Made by a program: the position numbers and the translations under genes. From Flavobacteriaceae bacterium (lineage in GTDB: Bacteria; Bacteroidota; Bacteroidia; Flavobacteriales; Flavobacteriaceae), in NCBI GenBank assembly GCA_013373105.1, contig JABXIJ010000049.1, forward strand, positions 1 to 34,321: a DNA stretch of 34,321 nucleotides, read 5' to 3'. Positions 17,592 through 26,005 of the stretch are shown one piece after another (position 1 is the stretch's first letter; each line of letters begins with the position of its first letter). The notes under the pieces were generated by a model. That model did no database searches. It was not told the DNA's origin and saw nothing but the letters and a program-made list of their open reading frames with translations.

Positions 17592-17967
17592 TTGAAAAAA
17601 TTACTAAGTGTTTTATTTTTTGTGATGCTCGTTTTTCAAAACAATTTTGCACAGAAAATACCAGTTGAAAAAAAGGCTGATAAATTACTAACAGTGTTAA
17701 CCTCTAAACTTCAGTTAAGTGAAGAGCAAGTTAAAGAATTAAAACCACTTTTAGTAGCATACAATGCTTATAAAAAGCAGAAAAAGAAAGAAAAAAAGCA
17801 ACGAAAAAAAGAAGATATAAAACTTTCTAATCCTAATAAAAAGCTTTTAAAAGAAGAAAAAAAAGAAAGAAAAAGAAGTAGAATATAAAATAGCAAAAAT
17901 ATTAACAACAGAGCAATACAAGTAATATTTAGAAATACTAAAAGAGCAAAAAAAGCAAAAAGAATAA
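17592..17967 (+). pseudogene. Small secreted Spy/CpxP-like protein, frameshifted
   Basis: From TTG at 17592 it reads LKKLLSVLFFVMLVFQNNFAQ, a signal peptide, then KLQLSEEQVKELKPLLVAY, the LTxxQ-like helix of Spy/CpxP-type chaperone-like proteins, then a Lys-rich helix. The frame stops at 17888. Shifting by one base in the A-rich tract before 17875 restores EVEYKIAKILTTEQYK, a second LTxxQ-like motif. An in-frame TAA (17923-17925) follows, then YLEILKEQKKQKE and TAA at 17965-17967. Two lesions plus a non-ATG start point to a decaying gene. It is a paralogue in style of the intact gene at 18108. An ATG at 17535 is in frame, but would bury the signal peptide behind 19 residues. Confidence 0.75.
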
Positions 17968-17987
17968 CTTAAAAATACATTTTCATG

Positions 17988-18022
17988 AAGCATGATTTAA
18001 ACCTTAAAATCATGCTTTTTTT
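17988..18022 (+). terminator. Rho-independent terminator after the Spy-like pseudogene
   Basis: AAGCATGATTT and AAATCATGCTT form a perfect 11-bp stem with an 8-base loop, followed by a T-run. It is intact although the gene before it is broken. Confidence 0.9.
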
Positions 18023-18107
18023 AGTTAAAGAATTAATAAATACATTAATGCATTTAAACCTTTTCAAAACTTATGGGTCAAAGAGGTAGAATTAAAACTT
18101 AGAAATT

Positions 18108-18569
18108 ATGAGAAGAATATCAACCTTAGTATTATTTGTATTTGCTTTTACCATTAGTTTACATGCTCAAAAGCATATGAAACGAATAAATGCAAAATTA
18201 TCTTCTGAACAACGTGCTACGCTTGCTGTTAAGAAAATGACATTGGCACTCGATTTAAACGAAAGTCAACAAAACAAGTTACTACCACTTTTTAAAAATC
18301 AAATAAACTTTAGAAAAGAAATTGCACAAACAAAAGCTTCATTTCGTTCAAATGACAAAAAACCAAGTAGCGATGATTTATTTGCGTTACAAAACAAACA
18401 ATTAGACCAAAGAATTTCTTTTAGAAACGCATTAAAAAATATACTTTCTGAAAATCAGTTCAATAAGTTTCAAAAAATGAGTAAAATGAAAATGAGGAGG
18501 GGTAAAAAAAGAATACAAATGGCTGAAAGAACCAAAAGAGGGCGTGGTTTTAAGCAAAGAGGTAAATAA
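18108..18569 (+). CDS. Small secreted Spy/CpxP-like protein
   Basis: A 153-residue exported protein with signal peptide MRRISTLVLFVFAFTISLHAQ. The mature part is helical and charged, with MTLALDLNESQQNKLLPLF (LTxxQ-like motif, near residues 46-64) and a second copy-like ILSENQFNKFQKM near 118-130. The tail is strongly basic (KMKMRRGKKR ... RGRGFKQRGK). Spy/CpxP proteins in other bacteria are periplasmic chaperones or stress sensors; in flavobacteria such genes often lie near sigma-factor operons, but none is seen here. The basic tail could bind nucleic acid or an acidic surface polymer (inference). It is bounded by terminators on both sides and so is probably a single-gene unit. Confidence 0.7.
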   Translation: MRRISTLVLFVFAFTISLHAQKHMKRINAKLSSEQRATLAVKKMTLALDLNESQQNKLLPLFKNQINFRKEIAQTKASFRSNDKKPSSDDLFALQNKQLDQRISFRNALKNILSENQFNKFQKMSKMKMRRGKKRIQMAERTKRGRGFKQRGK

Positions 18570-18591
18570 TAAAATTTACTATAAATTAAAT

Positions 18592-18620
18592 AACCCAATG
18601 TAAAGACATTGGGTTTTTTT
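18592..18620. terminator. Terminator between convergent genes
   Basis: AACCCAATG and CATTGGGTT pair perfectly around TAAAGA and are followed by seven T on the plus strand. It ends at the stop codon of the minus-strand carbonic anhydrase gene, so its main role is to end transcription of the Spy-like gene. Confidence 0.88.
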
Positions 18621-19134
18621 ATACTTTAAACCAACTAGAATATTTTACATAATTATTAGCAATTCTATCAATTTCTCCAGAAATTAATTCTTTAGAAATG
18701 TCTTTTACTTTTTTAGCTGGCACACCTGCATAAATACTACCTGCTTCTATTTTTGTGTTTTTGGTAACTACTGCTCCTGCTGCAATAATTGAGTTACTTT
18801 CCACTATACAATCATCCATAATTATAACACCCATACCAACTAATACATTATCATGAATTGTACAACCGTGTACAATAGCATTATGCCCTATTGAAACATT
18901 ATTTCCAATAGTAGTTGGCGATTTTTGATAAGTTGCATGAATTACAGCACCATCTTGAATATTTACTTTATTACCAATTTTAATAAAATGTACATCTCCT
19001 CTAATTACTGCATTAAACCAAACAGAACATTCTTTCCCTAAAGTAACTTCGCCAACAATTGTAGCGTTTTCTGCAACAAAACAATCTTTTGGAATTTCTG
19101 GATAAATATCTCTAACAGGTTTAATTACTGGCAT
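18619..19134 (-). CDS. Gamma-class carbonic anhydrase family protein
   Basis: A 171-residue left-handed beta-helix protein with hexapeptide repeats throughout (I-G-x-x-x-x). The three histidines that bind metal at the trimer interface in gamma-carbonic anhydrases are present: His66 (GAVIHATY), His84 and His89 (IGHNAIVHG). NAVIRGDVHFI and NIQDGAVIH are the family signatures. It lacks the acidic loop of Cam-type enzymes and is closer to the YrdA/PaaY/CamH group, where activity with CO2 varies. It is probably cytoplasmic and trimeric. It stands alone, with a long palindrome (19144-19189) in the divergent region upstream. Confidence 0.92.
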   Translation of the reverse strand: MPVIKPVRDIYPEIPKDCFVAENATIVGEVTLGKECSVWFNAVIRGDVHFIKIGNKVNIQDGAVIHATYQKSPTTIGNNVSIGHNAIVHGCTIHDNVLVGMGVIIMDDCIVESNSIIAAGAVVTKNTKIEAGSIYAGVPAKKVKDISKELISGEIDRIANNYVKYSSWFKV

Positions 19135-19143
19135 AATTCTAGG

Positions 19144-19189
19144 TTTTTTAATTCAATTCTTTTTGCTCACAAAAGAGTGAATTAAAAAA
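19144..19189. repeat. 46-bp inverted repeat in a divergent promoter region
   Basis: TTTTTTAATTCA (19144-19155) and TGAATTAAAAAA (19178-19189) are perfect 12-base complements. Inside, CTTTTTG and CAAAAG extend the hairpin around CTCA. It lies between the start of the carbonic anhydrase gene and the start of the vWA gene, 9 bases from the former. It could be an operator or a leader hairpin of the minus-strand gene; no known motif was recognised. Confidence 0.6.
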
Positions 19190-19263
19190 TGGCATCACTC
19201 TTGATTAACAAATATATATCAACTATAAAACTTTTTAGAATTATTTAATTTAAAACTGAAGTT

Positions 19264-20391
19264 ATGAATTTTAGAAACTTAAAAATTGCATTAGTATTTT
19301 TACTTTTAACTAGCTATGCATTTGCAAACACATTAATTGACAAAACCCCAAAGAAGAAACAAACTATTAAGGTAGCGTTACTTTTAGATACTAGTAATAG
19401 TATGGATGGTTTAATTAATCAAGCTAAAGCCCAGCTTTGGGAAATTGTAAACGAATTATCTTTTGCTAAGTATGGTATGCAAAAGTCTGATTTACAAATT
19501 GCTTTATATGAATATGGAAATTCAGGACTTTCTGCAAGAGAAGGTTACATTCGACAAGTATTACAATTTAGTACAGATTTAGATGAAATTTCTGAAAAAT
19601 TATTTTCATTAACTACAAATGGAGGAAATGAATTTTGTGGTCAAGTTATACAAGCATCTTTAAAAGAATTAGAATGGGGAACAAATAAAAAAGATTTACG
19701 CTTATTATTTATTGCTGGTAATGAGCCTTTTACCCAAGGAAAAATAAATTATAAAGAAGCTATAGCAGAAGCAAAAGAAAAAGATGTAATAGTTAATACT
19801 ATTTTCTGTGGAAGTTATGAAAATGGCATTTCTGGAATGTGGGAAGATGGTGCAAATTTAGATGGTGGAGATTATTTAACTATCAATCAAGATAAAAAAT
19901 TAGTACACATTGTAACACCTTATGATAAACAAATTATCATTTTAAATAAAAAATTGAACAATACCTATATTTATTATGGTAAAAAAGGGTATTCAAAATA
20001 TAGTCAACAGAAAAAACAAGACTCAAATGCTTATGAATTACAATAAGCTGTTGCTGTTAAAAGAGCAGTAACCAAAAGTTCTAGACTGTACAAAAATTCG
20101 AGTTGGGATTTAGTTGATGCTGATAAGAATAATAAAGTAGATTATTCTAAAATTAACAAAAAAGAATTGCCAGCACCTTTACAAAATAAATCTATAAATG
20201 AGCTTAAAGTAATCGTAAAACTAAAAGCATCTGAAAGAGAAAAAATTCAAAAAGAAATACAAGAATTAAACAAAAAAAGGCGCAAGTTTATAGCAGAAAA
20301 ACAAAAAGAAGGTATTAAAAAAGATGATTTAAATAATGTTATGATTCAAGCTATAAAAAGACAAGCAAAACTTAAGAACTATAACTGGTAG
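19264..20391 (+). pseudogene. Secreted vWA-domain protein, interrupted by one in-frame stop
   Basis: The N-terminus is a signal peptide (MNFRNLKIALVFLLLTSYAFA). A vWA domain follows with the MIDAS motif D42-x-S44-x-S46 in LLLDTSNSM and a likely Thr at SLTTNGG. After residue 260 (NAYELQ) there is TAA at 20044-20046. The same frame then runs on for 114 more codons (AVAVKRAVTKSSRLYK ... KLKNYNW) to TAA at 20389-20391. The continuation is charged and helical (about 60 residues rich in K/E) and clearly coding-like. So the gene is about 375 codons with one nonsense codon. The first part may still make a vWA domain of 260 residues. The continuation has an ATG-less start, so a separate gene is unlikely. 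Confidence 0.8.
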
Positions 20392-20414
20392 TTTACAATT
20401 AAAACATTAGAAAG

Positions 20415-20446
20415 TAACCCTATAAAAATTTTATAGGGTTATTTTA
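20415..20446. terminator. Bidirectional terminator
   Basis: TAACCCTATAAAA and TTTTATAGGGTTA are near-perfect complements (12-13 bp with a minimal loop). T-rich sequence follows on the plus strand. It separates the vWA gene from the convergent glucosaminidase gene and overlaps the stop of the latter. Confidence 0.85.
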
Positions 20447-21269
20447 TTTTTAGCTTTTGCCCAATACTTATAGTATTGTTATTTAGCCCATTAATTTTTT
20501 TTAGTTTATCTACAGACAAGCCAAAACGTCTAGAAATTGAGTACAAAGTATCACCTTTTTTAACTTCATATATTTCAATTTTAGATTCATTAAAAATCTT
20601 TTCTTTCAATTTTGGTCTCTTAAAAGTAAAATCTTTTTTCTTAATCTTATCAAACTCATACAACTCGTAATCTTCAATAATTTTGATTAATTTATTTGGA
20701 TATTTTCTATCGGTTGCATAACCTGCTTTTTTTAATCCTCTTGCCCATTTTTTATAATCTTTTGTACCATAAGAAAACAAAAAAGCATAACGTCTTCTTT
20801 CAGTTAAAAACTTAGAGTGGTCGTTAAAAGAAGATTCTACATAAGTATATTTTCTAAAACATTCGCCTTTAGCATCATCATCATGATATACGCGTTCTCC
20901 TTTCCAACCTGTATGACATTTAATTCCAAAATGATTGTTAGATTTTCTAGCCAATTCGCTTCTTCCTCTTCCAGATTCTAAGATGCCTTGCGCCAAAGTT
21001 ATGCTTGCTGGTATTTTATATTCGTGCATTTCTAGCACAGCTAATGGAGCATATTTCTTAATATAAGTTAAAGTATGACTATTTAGATTTTTATCTTTTC
21101 GCTCTAACTTTTTTACATGTTTATTCTGGTCTACAGCAGGTAATTTTACTGGTTTTGTTTCTACTTGAACTTTACCAGGATTCTTTTTTTGTTTACGAAT
21201 ATTCTTGTTAGAACCACAAGCAAAAAACAATGCACTACAACATAAATAAATTACTATTCTTAAATTCAT
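20439..21269 (-). CDS. Glucosaminidase (GH73-type) with C-terminal LysM, lipoprotein
   Basis: A 276-residue envelope protein with lipobox ALFFAC (Cys18). A FlgJ/GH73-like N-acetylglucosaminidase domain spans about 65-215: SITLAQGILESGRGRSELA (likely catalytic Glu in LESG), NNHFGIKCH, FRKYTYVESSFNDHSKFL and GYATDRKYPNKL. One LysM peptidoglycan-binding repeat is at 230-276 (YEVKKGDTLYSISRRFGLS ... IGQKLKIK). It cuts peptidoglycan glycan strands and is expected in the periplasm on the outer membrane. Its ATG overlaps the stop of the upstream PLP enzyme by one base, so they are co-transcribed, a common pairing in flavobacteria without an obvious functional link. Confidence 0.93.
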   Translation of the reverse strand: MNLRIVIYLCCSALFFACGSNKNIRKQKKNPGKVQVETKPVKLPAVDQNKHVKKLERKDKNLNSHTLTYIKKYAPLAVLEMHEYKIPASITLAQGILESGRGRSELARKSNNHFGIKCHTGWKGERVYHDDDAKGECFRKYTYVESSFNDHSKFLTERRRYAFLFSYGTKDYKKWARGLKKAGYATDRKYPNKLIKIIEDYELYEFDKIKKKDFTFKRPKLKEKIFNESKIEIYEVKKGDTLYSISRRFGLSVDKLKKINGLNNNTISIGQKLKIK

Positions 21270-22243
21270 TAAATCTTAATTGGTGTTTTATTTTTCTTAA
21301 TTAAATTTTTATTAAAACCTTCAATTCCTTGTATACCACCAGTATGAATTGCTAAAACTTTAGATCCTTTTTTAAAATAACCTTTAACTGCTAAATCTAA
21401 AATACCAAAAAGCATTTTAGCAGTATAAATAGGATCTAATTGTATGCTAGTTTTACTTTTAAAGTTGTTTATAAAACGAATTAATTCATCTGTATATTTT
21501 GCGTAACCACCAAAATGATAGTCTTCTATTAAACTCCAATTGTTATTTTTAACAAAAGGTTGAATTTCTTCTCTTAAAAAACTACCCTTTAACGCAGGAA
21601 AACCTAACACTTCTTGATGTGGTTGAGCTGCATTTATTAAACCAGAAATTGTACCTCCTGTACCAACTGCTGAGCAAATATAATTGAATTCTAAATCTTC
21701 TTTTGTTAAAATTTCTTCACATCCTTTTACTGCTAATGCATTTGTACCACCTTCTGGAATTAGGAAAAAGTCACCAAATTTAACTCGTAATTTTTCTATA
21801 AAATTAGCATTACTTTTCTGTCTGTAAGATTCTCTGGAGACAAAATAGAATTCCATACCATGCTCTGCAGCTTTTTTTATAGTTGAATTTTTTGATAGAG
21901 TTGTTGGTAAATCAACACCTAATTCTTCTCCTCTTACAACTCCAATAGTTTTAAACCCTGTTAAATTTCCAGCTACTGCAGTAGCTAAAATATGGTTAGA
22001 AAATGCACCTCCAAAAGTGAGTAAAGTATTCTTATGTTGAGTCTTAGCTTCAAAAATATTGTATTTTAACTTTCTAAATTTATTACCTGAAACAAAAGGG
22101 TGAATTTTATCTTCTCTTTTAATAAAAAGAGAAATACTATGCTTATCTAAAGCACTAAGTTTTACTGCTTGATTTTCAGAAATTATAGATTTTGAAAAAA
22201 AGTTGTCGATAATCAAATTATAATTATATGCACAAAAATACAT
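21269..22243 (-). CDS. D-cysteine desulfhydrase / ACC deaminase family PLP enzyme
   Basis: A 324-residue fold-type II PLP enzyme. IKREDKIHPFVSGNKFRKLKY contains the PLP-binding Lys (in SGNKFRK), FGGAFSNH the phosphate/carboxylate-binding loop, and SAVGTGGTISGL the glycine-rich PLP-phosphate loop. Members remove sulfide and ammonia from D-cysteine or ammonia from 1-aminocyclopropane-1-carboxylate; sequence alone does not separate these, and D-cysteine desulfhydrase is the more common finding. The frame offers only the ATG at 22243 before the conserved core. It is the first gene of a two-gene unit with the glucosaminidase. Length is normal. Confidence 0.88.
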   Translation of the reverse strand: MYFCAYNYNLIIDNFFSKSIISENQAVKLSALDKHSISLFIKREDKIHPFVSGNKFRKLKYNIFEAKTQHKNTLLTFGGAFSNHILATAVAGNLTGFKTIGVVRGEELGVDLPTTLSKNSTIKKAAEHGMEFYFVSRESYRQKSNANFIEKLRVKFGDFFLIPEGGTNALAVKGCEEILTKEDLEFNYICSAVGTGGTISGLINAAQPHQEVLGFPALKGSFLREEIQPFVKNNNWSLIEDYHFGGYAKYTDELIRFINNFKSKTSIQLDPIYTAKMLFGILDLAVKGYFKKGSKVLAIHTGGIQGIEGFNKNLIKKNKTPIKI

Positions 22244-22264
22244 TTAAAACTTTAACATATGGCT

Positions 22265-22305
22265 ATTGACCAGTATTTATAAAAACGTGATTTTTAAAGG
22301 TCAAT
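22265..22305. repeat. Inverted repeat between divergent genes
   Basis: ATTGACC and GGTCAAT (7 bp) flank 27 bases that contain a second small inverted repeat AAAAA-CGTGA-TTTTT, and a T-run follows on the plus strand. It lies between the PLP enzyme and the YiiX-like gene starts. It is a possible operator or leader hairpin; the function is unknown. Confidence 0.4.
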
Positions 22306-22341
22306 TTTTTGAAACACTTAATCATTTCTTTACTTTTTAAT

Positions 22342-23058
22342 ATGAAAAAATTCTTCCTTTTAATTCTATTACTGCTCATTTCATGTTTACCAAAAAACAA
22401 GCAAAAGTTAACCAATACAGATGATTCAAAACCTAAATTTGATTGCAGTAAATTCAATTTAAAAGTTGGAGATATTCTTTTTCAAGATAGTGATTGTGGT
22501 CCTTTTTGTGAATCTATAGAAAAAGTAACTTTTGGTGTAAATGGTGCTAAATTTTCTCATGTTGGTTTGGTAATTACTGATAATGCAAACAAGCTTATTG
22601 TTATTGAAGCAGTCTCAAAAGGTGTAGTAAAAACCTCTTTAGACGATTTTTTTAATCGCTCTTTTGACGAAAAAAATAGAAGTAAAGTAGTAGTGGGTAG
22701 AATTAAAAATGAATACCAAGAACTTATTCCAAAAGCAGTAAATTTTACTAAAAGCAATTTAGGTTTAGCTTATGACGAAGTTTTTGATATTACTAATAAC
22801 AAATACTATTGTTCTGAATTAATTTATGATTCCTTTAAGTATGCAAATAATAATACTCCAATTTTTCAGTTAAAACCAATGACATATAAAGATCCAGAAA
22901 CAAATGCTACTTTTCGAATTTGGGAAGACTATTTTAAAAAATTAAATATTGAAATACCTGAAGGAAAACTAGGGTTAAATCCTGGTGGAATGTCTAAAAG
23001 TAAATTCATAGAAATTGTATATTTTTATGGAAAACCACAAGGCTACGTTGGAAAATAA
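22342..23058 (+). CDS. YiiX/YebB-like NlpC/P60-superfamily cysteine hydrolase, lipoprotein
   Basis: A 238-residue protein. I choose the ATG at 22342 because it puts the lipoprotein signal MKKFFLLILLLLISC at the very start (lipobox Cys15); an in-frame ATG at 22309 would add 11 residues. The domain is the permuted papain-like fold of the YiiX family: KVGDILFQD, then KFSHVGLV with the catalytic His, and YYCSELIYDSF with the catalytic Cys. Substrates in this family may be lipids or peptides (amidase, esterase or transferase); the true one is unknown. It is anchored in the envelope. It is followed after 29 bases by the VIT1-like gene, possibly as one operon. Confidence 0.85.
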   Translation: MKKFFLLILLLLISCLPKNKQKLTNTDDSKPKFDCSKFNLKVGDILFQDSDCGPFCESIEKVTFGVNGAKFSHVGLVITDNANKLIVIEAVSKGVVKTSLDDFFNRSFDEKNRSKVVVGRIKNEYQELIPKAVNFTKSNLGLAYDEVFDITNNKYYCSELIYDSFKYANNNTPIFQLKPMTYKDPETNATFRIWEDYFKKLNIEIPEGKLGLNPGGMSKSKFIEIVYFYGKPQGYVGK

Positions 23059-23087
23059 ATTTAATTCTATTATTTATAAACTAAAAG

Positions 23088-23636
23088 ATGCATCCAGAAT
23101 TTAAATCAAATAAAATACTCGCTAAATTACATTTGTATTTGGGTGAATTTGTTTATGGTGGAATTGATGGTGCTATAACAACATTTGCAGTTGTGGCTGG
23201 TTCTGTTGGTGCTGAACTAGAGAGTAAGATTATAGTTATTTTAGGTTGTGCAAATCTTTTGGCGGATGGATTTGCTATGTCTATAGGTGCTTATTTATCT
23301 GCTAATTCAGAAAAAGACAAAAGCAAATCCCAAAAAAAAACAGAAACTAAAACACCTATTTTTATTGGTGTTTTTACTTATATTTCGTTCTTAATAATGG
23401 GATTAATTCCTATTATTATTTACATTATAGATCTATTCAAAAAATTAGAGATTGACTTATTTTTAGTAGCATCAATACTAACTGGAATAGTATTTATAAT
23501 TATTGGAACTTTAAAATCTTATGTTACAAATACCAATATTTTAAAAGGAATTTTAGAAACATTAATTTTAGGAACCATAGCAGCAATTGTAGCTTATTAT
23601 GTTGGCGATATTTTAGAGTATATAATTAATAACTAA
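23088..23636 (+). CDS. VIT1/CCC1 family metal transporter
   Basis: A 182-residue integral membrane protein of the vacuolar iron transporter family, which export Fe2+/Mn2+ from the cytoplasm. The N-terminal [24 protein letters not shown] (shown in part: [16 protein letters not shown]) and [16 protein letters not shown] are the family signatures of TM1 and TM2. A short charged loop ([12 protein letters not shown]) follows, then three more membrane helices (about 97-120, 125-148, 158-178). The long cytoplasmic metal-binding helices found in plant VIT1 are missing, as in other short bacterial members. Its stop codon overlaps the stop of the convergent ABC-F gene. Iron or manganese export is inferred from the family. 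Confidence 0.88.
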   Translation: MHPEFKSNKILAKLHLYLGEFVYGGIDGAITTFAVVAGSVGAELESKIIVILGCANLLADGFAMSIGAYLSANSEKDKSKSQKKTETKTPIFIGVFTYISFLIMGLIPIIIYIIDLFKKLEIDLFLVASILTGIVFIIIGTLKSYVTNTNILKGILETLILGTIAAIVAYYVGDILEYIINN

Positions 23637-25549
23637 TAATTATTTATTTCTTCTTCAACTTGTTCCCATTCTTCAAATAAATTATCAATCTTAGCTTTCT
23701 TTTTTTTATAATTCTCAAAGAAATTTGGTTTAGAAGAAATTTCGTCGTAATTCTTGGCTAATTCTAAATCTATTTTTTCTACTTCAGCTTCTAATTCAGC
23801 AATTTCACTTTCTATCTTAGACAGTTTGTTTTGTAGTTTTTTTATGACTTTTTCATCATCTTTAGATCGATTATGAGCTTCCTTTTTTACACTAGTTTTC
23901 TCTTCTACAACTACTGTTCTTTTTTCTGCTTCACGTAAACTTTCGATATTGTGCTGTTCTAAGAAATAATCGATATCTCCTAAATATTCTTTTATTTCTC
24001 TGTCTTTAAAACCATAAACTGTAGTACATAATCCTTGTAAAAATTCACGATCGTGAGAAACTATAATTAAGGTTCCATTAAAGTTTTTTAAAGCTTCTTT
24101 AAGAACGTTTTTTGATGCAATGTCTAAATGATTTGTTGGCTCATCCATTATAAGCACATTAAAAGGCTGCAAGAGTAATTTACACAAAGCCAATCTATTA
24201 CGTTCTCCACCAGATAATACTTTAGCTTTTTTATCTACTGATTCTCCACTAAATAAAAATGCTCCTAACATATCTCGTACTCGCATTCTATTGGTATCTG
24301 TAGCAGCATCCTCCATTATTTCTAAAACTGTTTTTTCAGGAGGTAAATATTCAGATTGATTTTGAGCGAAATAACCTAATTCTACATTATGACCTAGTTT
24401 TAAATTACCTTTAAATGGAATTTCTCCAACTAACATTTTTGCTAAGGTAGATTTACCTTGCCCATTTTGACCAACAAAAGCAATTTTACTATTTCGTTCA
24501 ATTAATAAATCTACATTTTCAAGTACTTTTTTATCACCATAACTTTTAGCTAAATTTTCTGCTTCTACAATAATTTTTCCAGGTTCTTTAGAAATTTGAA
24601 AACGCACATTCATTACAGCATTATCATCTTGATCTACTTCAATACGCTCTACCTTTTCTAATTTTTTAATGAGCGATTGTGCCATAGAAGCTTTACTAGC
24701 TTTTGCTCTAAATTTTTCGATAAGTTTTTCTGTATGCTCAATTTCTTTTTGTTGATTTTTTTGAGTCTGAAGTTGTTTTTCTTTAATTTCTGCTCGTAAT
24801 TCTAAAAACTGGGAATAAGGCTTTTTATAATCGTAAATTTGACCTAAAGAAATTTCTATTGTTCTATTAGTAACATTATCTAAAAACATTTTATCGTGTG
24901 AAACCAATACAATAGCTCCTGCATAATTTTTTAAGAAGTTTTCTAACCAAATTATAGATTCTATATCTAAATGGTTTGTAGGCTCATCTAGCAATAAAAT
25001 ATCGTTGTTTTGTAATAATAGTTTTGCCAACTCAATTCGCATACGCCAACCACCAGAAAAGGTATCTGTTAGTTTATCAAAATCTTCTCTTTGAAATCCT
25101 AATCCTTGTAATATTTTTTCTGTATCACCTTGATAATTATAACCTCCCAAAAGCTCATAGCGTTCTTGATAATCTGTTAAATCTTGTATTAACTGTGTAT
25201 ATGCCTCACTTTCATAATCAGTTCTTGTAGTAAGTTGATTATTTATAATTTCGAGTTTTCCTTCTATTTCTTTTATTTCTTCGAATGCCTGATATGCTTC
25301 TTCTAAAATGGTTCTTCCTTGAACAAAATCTATATCTTGTCTTAAAAAACCAATTTTTACATCTTTATCAAAAGCCATAGTTCCTCCACTACTTTCTAAA
25401 TCTTTTGCTAAGACTTTTAGAAGGGTAGATTTTCCTGCTCCGTTTTTACCAATTAAACCAATTCTATCGCCTTTATTTAATTTAAAAGTAATACCAGAAA
25501 AAAGGTCTGTCCCCATAAAAGAAACACTTAAATTATGGACGTTTAACAT
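23633..25549 (-). CDS. ABC-F family ATPase (Uup/EttA-like)
   Basis: A 638-residue soluble protein with two ABC domains and no membrane segment. Domain 1 has Walker [10 protein letters not shown] (about 34-42), signature [12 protein letters not shown] and Walker [13 protein letters not shown]. Domain 2 has Walker [10 protein letters not shown], signature [12 protein letters not shown] and Walker [13 protein letters not shown]. Between them is the ABC-F linker ([20 protein letters not shown]). The C-terminus (about 560-638) is a charged coiled coil as in Uup. ABC-F proteins act on the ribosome in translation; the Uup-type tail also binds DNA in E. coli. It is probably a housekeeping translation factor and not a resistance protein. 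Confidence 0.95.
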   Translation of the reverse strand: MLNVHNLSVSFMGTDLFSGITFKLNKGDRIGLIGKNGAGKSTLLKVLAKDLESSGGTMAFDKDVKIGFLRQDIDFVQGRTILEEAYQAFEEIKEIEGKLEIINNQLTTRTDYESEAYTQLIQDLTDYQERYELLGGYNYQGDTEKILQGLGFQREDFDKLTDTFSGGWRMRIELAKLLLQNNDILLLDEPTNHLDIESIIWLENFLKNYAGAIVLVSHDKMFLDNVTNRTIEISLGQIYDYKKPYSQFLELRAEIKEKQLQTQKNQQKEIEHTEKLIEKFRAKASKASMAQSLIKKLEKVERIEVDQDDNAVMNVRFQISKEPGKIIVEAENLAKSYGDKKVLENVDLLIERNSKIAFVGQNGQGKSTLAKMLVGEIPFKGNLKLGHNVELGYFAQNQSEYLPPEKTVLEIMEDAATDTNRMRVRDMLGAFLFSGESVDKKAKVLSGGERNRLALCKLLLQPFNVLIMDEPTNHLDIASKNVLKEALKNFNGTLIIVSHDREFLQGLCTTVYGFKDREIKEYLGDIDYFLEQHNIESLREAEKRTVVVEEKTSVKKEAHNRSKDDEKVIKKLQNKLSKIESEIAELEAEVEKIDLELAKNYDEISSKPNFFENYKKKKAKIDNLFEEWEQVEEEINNY

Positions 25550-25589
25550 AAATGTAATTTTTGTTACTGAATTAAAATATAAAATAGAT

Positions 25590-25597
25590 TAACTTTG
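25590..25597 (+). promoter_or_regulatory. Promoter -7 element of the DUF983 gene (TAACTTTG)
   Basis: TAACTTTG is an exact TAnnTTTG match. It contains the TTG at 25595 that could otherwise serve as a start codon, so the real start must lie downstream (ATG at 25625). No -33 TTG at the usual spacing. Confidence 0.55.
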
Positions 25598-25624
25598 CAA
25601 AAGTATGTAAAATTAACAGGTTGT

Positions 25625-26005
25625 ATGTTTAAAAAAGGGAGCAAATTATACAGTATTTTTAATGGAAAATGCCCTAAATGTCATGAAGGAAATTTTTTTA
25701 AATATAGGTTTACTTTTAATCCGAGTAAAATAACAAAGCTTCATGATAATTGCCCAAAATGCAATTTTAAATATATGATTGAACCCTCCTTTTTTTATGG
25801 TGCTATGTATATAAACTATGGTATAACTGTTGCCATTTCTGTAATTACTTTTTTAATTGCCAAAGTTATTTACGATTTAGAATTGTTGCCATCGTTTTTA
25901 ATTGTGCTTTTTTCTTTAATAGTTTTAGCTCCTATTAATTTACGTTTAGCAAGAATTCTTTGGATTAATATGTTTGTGAACTATAAAAAGGAAGAAGAGA
26001 ATTAA
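25625..26005 (+). CDS. DUF983 domain protein
   Basis: A 126-residue protein from the ATG at 25625 (MFKKGSKLYSI). Two CPxC knuckles form a likely zinc ribbon: GKCPKCHEGNFF (near 17-20) and DNCPKCNFKY (near 42-45). PSFFYGAMYINYG, the DUF983 signature, follows, then two membrane helices (about 61-80 and 87-108). The family is widespread in Bacteroidota and Alphaproteobacteria and has no established function. It ends with a 4-base overlap against the convergent oxidoreductase gene. Divergent from the ABC-F gene with only 75 bases between the starts, so they share a promoter region. Confidence 0.88.
   Translation: MFKKGSKLYSIFNGKCPKCHEGNFFKYRFTFNPSKITKLHDNCPKCNFKYMIEPSFFYGAMYINYGITVAISVITFLIAKVIYDLELLPSFLIVLFSLIVLAPINLRLARILWINMFVNYKKEEEN

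Noticed and set aside
20167..20391. Separate small gene after the vWA gene
   Set aside because: It is in the same frame as the vWA gene with coding-like sequence from the TAA onward and no ATG at its start, so it is the interrupted C-terminal part.
23633..25549. ABC-F gene as an antibiotic resistance factor
   Set aside because: Its domain order with a C-terminal coiled coil is that of housekeeping Uup-type proteins; the sequence gives no sign of a resistance-type linker.
25595..25624. TTG start of the DUF983 gene
   Set aside because: The TTG lies inside a perfect -7 promoter element; the ATG at 25625 begins the conserved protein.
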